From: Bacillota bacterium
GTDB lineage: Bacteria; Bacillota; Clostridia; Oscillospirales; CAG-272
DNA: 6,375 nt
Reading direction: 5' to 3'
Assembly: GCA_021199825.1 (NCBI GenBank)
Contig: JAJQHI010000041.1
Location: 1,142 to 7,516, forward strand
Shown: positions 1-4,721 of the stretch, one piece after another
How positions within the stretch are numbered: position 1 is the stretch's first letter
Layout: each line of letters starts with the position of its first letter
Made by a program: the position numbers and the translations under genes
The notes under the pieces: model-generated
Told to the model about the DNA's origin: nothing
Seen by the model: only the letters and a program-made list of their open reading frames with translations
The model's database searches: none

Positions 1-105
1 TATTCGTGTCACGTCGTAGGTCAGCGCCGCGGCGGCGCCGAATATCAGTGAATAAAGCGCTATTTTCGCTCCGAAGAGCAGCTCAATGAAAAGACTGTTT
101 CCCAC
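1..105 (-). CDS. yabQ: Spore cortex biosynthesis protein YabQ, N-terminal part
   Basis: Thirty-five codons of a membrane protein that runs off the left edge. From a GTG start the frame reads (M)GNSLFIELLFGAKIALYSLI, then a small-residue stretch FGAAAALTYDVTRI. A single hydrophobic helix followed by YDV-x-R matches the first membrane segment of YabQ, where the helix ends in a short acidic/arginine motif (usually Y/L-D-x-x-R). YabQ is a polytopic protein placed in the membranes around the forespore and required for cortex formation in Bacillus. The start is set by GGGGAG 5 nt upstream, and it overlaps the end of yabP by 23 nt, so translation is probably coupled. No ATG in this frame offers a better start near the ribosome-binding site. 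Confidence 0.8.
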   Translation of the reverse strand, partial: MGNSLFIELLFGAKIALYSLIFGAAAALTYDVTRI

Positions 106-379
106 GAGCGCTCCCCGTCTTTTTGCCGTGCCGCTTCATATCGAAATATACGATGGCATCGACCACGCCGCTCAGCATAAGCCGTCCTGTGTCAGCGTCG
201 AATTTATCGATGTGAAGCTCATGTCCCTGTACCGAAAGCCCGTCCTCTGATGTGTGCATTATCACGCTTTCCGTGTCAAAGCCGTCCACGGCTTCAATTC
301 CCGTAAGCGTCATCTCACGCCTTTCGGACAGTCTGATATCGTGCGCGCTTTTTGTTTTAGCGGCGTCGTTTTCATTCAT
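83..379 (-). CDS. yabP: Sporulation protein YabP
   Basis: A 98-residue small sporulation protein of the YabP/YqfC family. After a variable charged N-terminus (1-20) comes the conserved beta-rich core RREMTLTGIEAVDGFDTESV at 20-39. LSVQGHELHIDKFDADTGRL at 48-67 and LSGVVDAIVYFD at 69-80 complete it, and a basic tail (KRHGKKTGSARGK) closes the protein. The alternating strands and the G-x-x-LHI and G-x-V-x-x-x-x-Y segments are the family pattern. In Bacillus it is made in the mother cell; its biochemical role is unclear, and the related YqfC is likewise tied to spore formation. The ATG has GGGAGGG 8 nt upstream. It follows rqcP by 70 nt and overlaps yabQ by 23 nt. Its presence argues that the organism, or a recent ancestor, sporulates. 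Confidence 0.92.
   Translation of the reverse strand: MNENDAAKTKSAHDIRLSERREMTLTGIEAVDGFDTESVIMHTSEDGLSVQGHELHIDKFDADTGRLMLSGVVDAIVYFDMKRHGKKTGSARGKQSFH
111..116 (-). promoter_or_regulatory. Shine-Dalgarno for the GTG start of yabQ
   Basis: GGGGAG lies within the last codons of yabP, 5 nt before the GTG at 105. It is the reason for choosing this non-ATG start, which places the first YabQ membrane helix near residues 9-28. Confidence 0.7.
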
Positions 380-412
380 GATTTTTTCCCTCCCAAAAAG
401 AGCTTACAAAGC

Positions 413-441
413 ATCATATTCGGACGGGACGATATTTATTC
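413..441 (-). promoter_or_regulatory. Candidate sigma-E-like promoter for yabP
   Basis: GAATAAA (441-435) and AATATGAT (420-413) are separated by 14 nt, with partial matches to the sporulation sigma-E pattern (-35 KMATATT, -10 CATACAMT; about five positions each). The spacing and a predicted start near 406, about 25 nt before yabP, fit. Bacillus yabP is, as I recall, sigma-E controlled. The match is weak and AT-rich gaps produce such hits by chance. Confidence 0.25.
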
Positions 442-442
442 G

Positions 443-457
443 CGGGCTTTCAGCCCG
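443..457 (-). repeat. Perfect hairpin containing the rqcP stop codon
   Basis: CGGGCT and AGCCCG (6 bp) are separated by a GAA loop, and the TGA stop of rqcP spans the stem-loop junction. Downstream bases are A-rich rather than U-rich, so it is not a normal terminator. It could slow ribosomes or limit 3'-end decay. Confidence 0.5.
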
Positions 458-695
458 AAATCACCTCGTAAAGCGAATCAGCCTCAGCCTTGCCAGCGTT
501 TTCGGAAACCTTCAGCACCCTGACGGAGAGCGTTTTCTGTCCGAATTTTATGACGAGCACATCCCCGACCTTGACGTCGTATGACGCCTTAGCGGGTCTT
601 CCGTTTACGGTCACATGCTCCGCGTCGCACGCGCTGTTCGCTACTGTTCTGCGCTTTATGATGCGCGACACCTTCAGATATTTATCGAGTCTCAT
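450..695 (-). CDS. rqcP: RqcP (YabO), S4-domain ribosome-associated quality control protein
   Basis: An 81-residue protein, nearly all of it an S4 RNA-binding domain: MRLDKYLKVSRIIKRRTVAN at 1-20, VTVNGRPAKASYDVKVGD at 28-45, then VIKFGQKTLSVRVLKV at 48-63. It closely resembles Bacillus RqcP/YabO in order and length. In Bacillus it binds stalled 50S subunits carrying peptidyl-tRNA and works with RqcH to add poly-alanine tails to aborted chains. Arg2 and Arg16, in positions I recall as functionally important, are present. The E. coli relative Hsp15 (HslR) is longer and also rescues stalled subunits. The ATG has AAGGAG only 4 nt upstream. The gene follows hup after 153 nt of structured RNA and precedes yabP, as in other Firmicutes. 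Its TGA stop is inside a short perfect hairpin. Confidence 0.95.
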   Translation of the reverse strand: MRLDKYLKVSRIIKRRTVANSACDAEHVTVNGRPAKASYDVKVGDVLVIKFGQKTLSVRVLKVSENAGKAEADSLYEVISG

Positions 696-699
696 CTTT

Positions 700-755
700 C
701 TCCTTCGTCCGAGGGGACGAAATTCCGACCTCGAAGTTTGTTTTTGAATGTCGGA
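700..755 (-). promoter_or_regulatory. Structured rqcP leader with a hairpin touching the Shine-Dalgarno
   Basis: UUCGUCC (721-715), loop CCUC, and GGACGAA (710-704) form a perfect 7-bp hairpin whose 3' arm contains the first bases of the AAGGAG ribosome-binding site (705-700), only 4 nt before the rqcP ATG. Upstream, UCCGAC (755-750) can pair with GUCGGA (729-724). A third option pairs UUCGAGG (735-729) with CCUCGGA (714-708; one G-U). This is incompatible with both other stems. The pairing is seen in sequence; a switching role is only inferred. Confidence 0.4.
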
Positions 756-772
756 TTATCGTACTTTCCCTC

Positions 773-834
773 TAAAACGCATCGAGGGCGGCATCCTGTG
801 ACTTATATCACCTGGATACCGCCTTCGCGTTTTA
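773..834 (-). repeat. Large inverted repeat (RNA hairpin) downstream of hup
   Basis: In the minus-strand transcript an outer stem UAAAACGC/GCGUUUUA (8 bp, at 834-827 and 780-773) encloses a second stem GGCGGUAUCC/GGAUGCCGCC (10 bp with one G-U, at 823-814 and 796-787). Inside that is a short GUGA/UCAC stem (811-808 and 801-798) with a 6-nt loop. The single imperfect pair in the 10-bp stem is G-U in the transcript but would be C-A on the other strand, so the structure fits RNA made in the gene direction. It starts 15 nt after the HU stop. No U-tract follows, so it is not a standard terminator. It may protect the 3' end of hup mRNA, be a processing site, or be a small mobile repeat. Confidence 0.75.
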
Positions 835-848
835 TGTCTATGAATATA

Positions 849-1124
849 TTATTTGTTGATGGTCTCCTTGAGCGCCTTGCCTGCGCTGAACGATGGGGAC
901 TTGGATGCGGGAACCGATATCTCGCCTCCCATGCGTGGGTTTCTTACGGTGCGTTCGGGCTTGTCCTTGACCTTGAATGTGCCGAATCCTAATATCTGCA
1001 CCTTTTCTGATTCTGTAAGGGATTCCGTGATTGCTTCAAACACGGCATCCACCGCCTTTGCGGCTTCCGGTTTCTTGAGTCCTGTCTTGAGTGCGACAGC
1101 GCTCACAAGCTGTGTCTTGTTCAT
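849..1124 (-). CDS. hup: HU family DNA-binding protein
   Basis: A 91-residue nucleoid protein that dimerises and bends DNA without strong sequence preference. The N-terminal helices (MNKTQLVSAVALKTGLKK) and the turn GFGTF (46-50) are typical. The DNA-embracing beta arm runs from about 52 to 75, with RNPRMGGEISVPASK at 61-75; Pro63 is the residue that intercalates in the minor groove. The closing motif PSFSAGKALKE is at 77-87. The length is exactly that of HU, and there is no sign of an IHF-like N-terminal or C-terminal extension. The ATG has AAAGGA 7 nt upstream. It has its own strong promoter, and a large hairpin follows the stop. HU next to mazG and rqcP is a known clostridial arrangement, so this is probably the main chromosomal HU. 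Confidence 0.97.
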   Translation of the reverse strand: MNKTQLVSAVALKTGLKKPEAAKAVDAVFEAITESLTESEKVQILGFGTFKVKDKPERTVRNPRMGGEISVPASKSPSFSAGKALKETINK

Positions 1125-1188
1125 GTCAATGTCCTTTCAATCTATTGCGTCATACGAATTTTGTACGTCCCTGACGTCGGCAACATTT

Positions 1189-1217
1189 ATTATAGCATAC
1201 ATCTTCCCGTTTTGCAA
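1189..1217 (-). promoter_or_regulatory. Sigma-A-type promoter for hup
   Basis: On the minus strand a perfect TATAAT (1194-1189) is preceded by TGC, an extended -10, and by TTGCAA (1217-1212; four of six matches to TTGACA) with an exact 17-bp spacer. Transcription would begin near 1182, giving an untranslated leader of about 58 nt before the HU start. The promoter sits in the 132-nt gap after mazG, where no terminator is evident. It should therefore add to readthrough from upstream and give hup, and perhaps rqcP-yabP-yabQ, strong independent housekeeping expression. Confidence 0.85.
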
Positions 1218-1256
1218 TGCTTTTTTTCAGGTTTTCTTCGCTTTTCACAAAAAAAT

Positions 1257-2075
1257 TCAGCTTTTCTTGACCTCATCCCATATCAAATCGAGTTCCTTCT
1301 GAGTCATGCCCTCGATTTTCTTTCCGCTTGACAAAACCTTATCCTCAACCGCCTCAAATCTGCCAACGTATTTCCTGCACGCGCCGTCAAGCGCCTCCTC
1401 GGCGTCAATCCCCAAAAGCCGCGACGTGTTTACGACGGCGAGCAAAAGGTCGCCTATTTCCTCGGTAAGACGCTCACGGTTTTCGCCCTGTGCGTTTTTC
1501 CTCATCTCCTCGCAGACCTCTGCGGTTTCCTCGGATATTTTCTCAAAAGCGTCCTCTGCCGTTTCAAAGTCGAAGCCCGCCTTGCGCGAAATTTTGCCCA
1601 GCTTATGCGCCTTCATGAGGGCGGGGGCTGAGGCGGACACGCTTTTCAGCTTTGCGGTAACAGTATCGCGCGATTTTTCCTTTGCCTTGAGAGCGTCCCA
1701 GTTGACGAGCACCTCGTCGGAGCCGCTCACAACCTCCTCACCGAAAACATGAGGATGGCGGTAAATAAGCTTTTTGCATATCCCATCTGTCACGTCGTTA
1801 ATATTAAATCTTCCCGCCTCGCTCTCAATCTCAGCGTGAAACACAACCTGAAGCATCACGTCTCCCAGCTCCTCGCAGAGAAGTGCCGTATTATCGGTGT
1901 CGATTGCCTCAATCGCCTCGTATGTCTCATCGATAAAGTCGTTGCGTATTGATTTATGAGTCTGCTCCCTGTCCCATGGGCAGCCTCCCTCACCACGCAA
2001 AATCTTCATGATACCGCATAAGTCCTCAAAGGTATACCTTTCACGACCTACGTATTCCTTCGCCTTTTCATTCAT
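1257..2075 (-). CDS. mazG: Nucleoside triphosphate pyrophosphohydrolase MazG
   Basis: A 272-residue cytosolic enzyme that hydrolyses NTPs and dNTPs to monophosphates and pyrophosphate, cleaning the nucleotide pool and possibly affecting (p)ppGpp levels. It has the classical tandem all-alpha MazG architecture. The N-terminal domain holds GGCPWDREQTH at 30-40, DETYE at 49-53 and EELGD at 68-72, followed by RHPHVFGEE at 106-114. The C-terminal domain holds SEETAE at 181-186 and EEIGDLL at 205-211, the magnesium-binding EExxE and ExxD set that carries activity in E. coli MazG. The first domain's EExxE reads DExxE (Asp49), a mild substitution in the domain thought less active. The frame is open to an ATG at 2120, but I chose 2075. 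GGAGG lies 9 nt upstream of 2075, whereas the longer start would overlap the flippase stop and add a lysine/asparagine-rich tail. It is the last gene before the hup promoter. Confidence 0.95.
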   Translation of the reverse strand: MNEKAKEYVGRERYTFEDLCGIMKILRGEGGCPWDREQTHKSIRNDFIDETYEAIEAIDTDNTALLCEELGDVMLQVVFHAEIESEAGRFNINDVTDGICKKLIYRHPHVFGEEVVSGSDEVLVNWDALKAKEKSRDTVTAKLKSVSASAPALMKAHKLGKISRKAGFDFETAEDAFEKISEETAEVCEEMRKNAQGENRERLTEEIGDLLLAVVNTSRLLGIDAEEALDGACRKYVGRFEAVEDKVLSSGKKIEGMTQKELDLIWDEVKKS

Positions 2076-2084
2076 TTTTTCATT

Positions 2085-2089
2085 CCTCC
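2085..2089 (-). promoter_or_regulatory. Shine-Dalgarno that fixes the mazG start
   Basis: GGAGG lies in the 25-nt gap between the flippase TAA and the mazG ATG at 2075, with a 9-nt spacer. It is inside the longer 287-residue reading frame that begins at 2120, so it supports the shorter 272-residue protein. An ATG at 2083 is too close to it and leads to a stop after two codons. Confidence 0.85.
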
Positions 2090-2100
2090 GTTTTATTTGA

Positions 2101-3771
2101 TTATTCGCGTGATTTTTCACGTCTCAGAAGATGCAGCTTTTTGAGCACCCTGACGGCTTTTTCCCCGATATTGGGTATCATCAAAAGCTCCTCCTCACTG
2201 ACAGTGCCCGTGAGGAATATAGCGACCACGTATACTATGACCGCCGCGCCTATTCCGATGAATGTGGAAATCGCGTTTGAAATATAAAGATCGCAAAGCG
2301 AATACACGCCGTATGCCGCTGCGGCACACAGCACACCCGCTATTATCGGACGCAGGAACATCTTTTTAAACGAGAGCTTCACGCCGACGTATTTTATCAA
2401 GAAAAATGTATTGAGCGCGGTCACGACGAAATAGCACACAAGTGTACTCACTGCCGCCGCGTATATGCCTATGACGGGCGTGAGGAAATTGATAATAAGA
2501 AGCTTGATGACGACTCCCGCGGCAATTGAAATCATGGGAAGCCTTTCATGTCCTCCAGCCTGAAGAAGCGCGTTTGACACGGAAAGCATACATACAAAGA
2601 ATATGGCAGGCGAGATTATCGCGAGAAGCGGCGCGCCGCTTTCTGCCGTCGACTCGGAATAAATCGTGCGGAGTATGGGCTTTGCCATGGCAGCCATGCC
2701 AAAAGAGCATGGTATCGCGAGTATCGCGGCAACGCGGATTGAAAGATTCATAAATGTGTCCGCGCGCTCGCGGTCGCCCCGTGTGAGCGTTGATTTTATC
2801 ATTGGAACGAGCGAATATGCAATAGGATATATTAAGACGGGCGGCAGGTCGAAAAATGTCAGGCACATTGACCAGTTGCCGTATATGGTGTTGACGACGG
2901 ATTCAATCTCAGAGGCGCTGCTGTAAAAAGCGGAGTACATCTCGGTCAGGCGCGCCGTCAGGATTTTCATGTTCAGCATCTCGGAAAAGGGCATGAGGGA
3001 CGCCGAAAGGGTTATCGGAACCGCAAGCATGACAAGGCGCTTTAAAATCGACCTTCTGGGCGTCGGCGCTGAGATTTCGGGTCCTTCTATGTATTCGCAG
3101 TATCTGCGCTCACGGAAAAGAAGCTTGCAAATAAAAAGGAATATCATCTCAAGTCCCGCGCCTATGGTTATGCCCAAAATCGCGTATGCCGCCGCCATAT
3201 ATACGGGCTGTCCGTCAGCGATTGCCCACGCGGCGCATGCAATGCCTATGACGAGCTTTGAAAGCGACTCGATAAATTCCGACACTGCCGTCGGAGTCAT
3301 GACCTGAAAGCCCTGAAAATATCCGCGGAGTACGCTGACAATACACATAAAAAAGAGTGTGGGAGCTATGAAATTAATCGCGGCGGAGGCGCTTTGGGTA
3401 CCGGCAAGAACATCCGAAAAGGCTATCATGAAGACCGTTCCGACAACGCCTACGACTGAGAAAAGCGCGAGAGCCATGCGGTATATGCGCTTCATGTCGG
3501 CAAAATTCCCACGCGCCCGCGCCTCGGACACCATCATCGCCACGGCTGTAGGAAGACCCGCGGTTGATATCATATAAAGGGTCGTATAGACGTTGTGCGC
3601 CTGATTGAAATATCCGTTTCCCTCCTCGCCTATTATGTTGAGTATCTCTATTTTGAAAAAGAGTCCTAAGACCTTATTTATCAGATTGAAAACAGTAAGA
3701 ATAAGAGTACCCGAAATGAAAAGTCGGGTACTGCTTTTTATCGCCTTATCGACGTTGCTTTTATCCGTCAT
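2101..3771 (-). CDS. SpoVB/MurJ-like polysaccharide (lipid II) flippase, MOP superfamily
   Basis: A 556-residue integral membrane protein with many hydrophobic segments, consistent with about 14 helices, lying roughly from residue 17 to 520. Family signatures include a charged amphipathic N-terminus leading into TM1 (FISGTLILTVFNLINKVLGL), G-x-GYFNQAHNVYT at 51-63, and GLPTAVAMMVSEARARGN at 72-89. RGYFQGFQVMTPTAVSEFIE is at 149-168, and a charged cytosolic tail with EELLMIPNIGEKA at 527-539. Relatives (MurJ/YtgP, SpoVB, YabM) flip lipid-linked cell-wall or polysaccharide precursors. Its place just before mazG matches yabM in Bacillus and the gene usually labelled spoVB in Clostridia, so a role in spore cortex or envelope synthesis is inferred; which paralogue it equals is not decided by sequence. 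The ATG has an AGGAG with 5 nt spacing, 19 nt after the kinase stop. No truncation is seen. Confidence 0.9.
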   Translation of the reverse strand: MTDKSNVDKAIKSSTRLFISGTLILTVFNLINKVLGLFFKIEILNIIGEEGNGYFNQAHNVYTTLYMISTAGLPTAVAMMVSEARARGNFADMKRIYRMALALFSVVGVVGTVFMIAFSDVLAGTQSASAAINFIAPTLFFMCIVSVLRGYFQGFQVMTPTAVSEFIESLSKLVIGIACAAWAIADGQPVYMAAAYAILGITIGAGLEMIFLFICKLLFRERRYCEYIEGPEISAPTPRRSILKRLVMLAVPITLSASLMPFSEMLNMKILTARLTEMYSAFYSSASEIESVVNTIYGNWSMCLTFFDLPPVLIYPIAYSLVPMIKSTLTRGDRERADTFMNLSIRVAAILAIPCSFGMAAMAKPILRTIYSESTAESGAPLLAIISPAIFFVCMLSVSNALLQAGGHERLPMISIAAGVVIKLLIINFLTPVIGIYAAAVSTLVCYFVVTALNTFFLIKYVGVKLSFKKMFLRPIIAGVLCAAAAYGVYSLCDLYISNAISTFIGIGAAVIVYVVAIFLTGTVSEEELLMIPNIGEKAVRVLKKLHLLRREKSRE

Positions 3772-3790
3772 GCAAACTCCTATTTGTGAA

Positions 3791-4711
3791 TCAGTCTATA
3801 AATTCGCGGAGAATTGACCCCGCAGGGACAAGTGATGCGGGCAGCTCATTCGTTCCGGAAAGGCGCGCCTCAAGGTCGGCGGCTATTTTGCCGTATCCGC
3901 CGTCAAGCTTTGAAATGAGCGGCAAAAGGCGCGGCTTCAGCACGCCGATTTCGTATTCGAGCATTGAATTGATGCTAAAATCACAGTCGGTTATATACGG
4001 CTCGATATTTGATATCTCGTTTTCTCGCACACCCTCCCACAAAAAAAGCGTATTTGCGGCATCGGAATTTCTGTGTACGCTGTCGCGCACGATTCTGCGC
4101 ATAAGTCTTATTTCGTCACCCGAAAAAATCTCGCCGGCACTCTCAAGGCTGCCCTCAACGGAGATATATATGCGGCACATTTTCCGACATGATAATATTT
4201 CCGTCACCTCCGGGTAGTTTGCCTGTATGCCCTCAAATATAATGATGTCAGACGGCGCAAAATAAAAGGATTCCGTCTCTCCCCTGTCGCGAGTTTTAAA
4301 GTCATATGTGCGGTAGGAAAGCGTTTTGCCGTATTCTATCCCTCGCACAAACGTCTCAAAGTCGTCAAGGTCAAGCGCGTTCGCGGATTCAAAATCGGGA
4401 AGCGTCACGCCGCTTTTTGTCACCTTGGGCGCCACATCCCGCGCCGGCTTGAAAAAATCATCTATCGACACGGAGTGAACCCTGCGAAAAGCGCGGTCAG
4501 CTTGCGGGTCGGAAGCCTCGATTTTTTCCTTCAGGCGCTTTGATGCGGTGGTTTTGCCTGAGCTTGAGGGACCCGAAAAAGCGACAATTTCAATTGACGG
4601 CAGCGATTTTACCATGTCTGCCGCCTCTGTAATCTCACTTTCAAATCTCCCCTCGCAGCTCCTTATATATTCCTCTGTATTAGGGTTTTGTCGGTTATGT
4701 TTTACCTGCAT
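3791..4711 (-). CDS. Uridine kinase/phosphoribulokinase-family nucleoside kinase
   Basis: A 306-residue cytosolic P-loop kinase. The Walker A motif GPSSSGKT is at 47-54. SIDDFF at 82-87 corresponds to the uridine kinase segment carrying the catalytic aspartate. A substrate-lid region with SYRTYDFKTRDR is at 132-143. IIFEGI at 157-162 resembles the family's Walker B strand, and RRIVRD at 205-210 is the arginine-rich lid. The tail around 224-259 (LWEGVRENE...FSINSMLEYEIGVLKP) matches the C-terminal half of the clostridial nucleoside kinases that often carry TGS-related N-terminal domains; here only about 40 residues precede the P-loop and no TGS domain is visible. It probably phosphorylates a nucleoside such as uridine or cytidine, but exact substrate cannot be read from sequence. 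The GAGGA Shine-Dalgarno overlaps the hemZ TGA stop, with 7 nt to the ATG, implying tight or coupled translation with hemZ. Confidence 0.85.
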   Translation of the reverse strand: MQVKHNRQNPNTEEYIRSCEGRFESEITEAADMVKSLPSIEIVAFSGPSSSGKTTASKRLKEKIEASDPQADRAFRRVHSVSIDDFFKPARDVAPKVTKSGVTLPDFESANALDLDDFETFVRGIEYGKTLSYRTYDFKTRDRGETESFYFAPSDIIIFEGIQANYPEVTEILSCRKMCRIYISVEGSLESAGEIFSGDEIRLMRRIVRDSVHRNSDAANTLFLWEGVRENEISNIEPYITDCDFSINSMLEYEIGVLKPRLLPLISKLDGGYGKIAADLEARLSGTNELPASLVPAGSILREFID

Positions 4712-4721
4712 TCTTTATTCC

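Noticed and set aside
756..774. GATAAT in the hup-rqcP gap as a -10 box for rqcP
   Set aside because: No acceptable -35 hexamer lies 16-18 nt upstream and there is no extended -10; the match is likely chance.
252..992. Plus-strand open frames of 81-125 codons across yabP, rqcP and hup
   Set aside because: They are antisense shadows of well-identified genes, have unlikely composition and lack convincing ribosome-binding sites or family motifs.
1218..1256. Possible terminator after mazG (T-run and A-run in the transcript)
   Set aside because: Apart from pairing of homopolymer T and A tracts there is no GC stem, so an intrinsic terminator is not supported.
2076..2120. A 15-codon N-terminal extension of MazG
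   Set aside because: The strong GGAGG lies within it at the right distance from the internal ATG, and the extension overlaps the flippase stop and resembles no MazG N-terminus.
2546..2866. A 106-codon minus-strand frame inside the flippase gene
   Set aside because: It is an out-of-frame reading of the flippase coding sequence with no recognisable domain and no start signal of its own.
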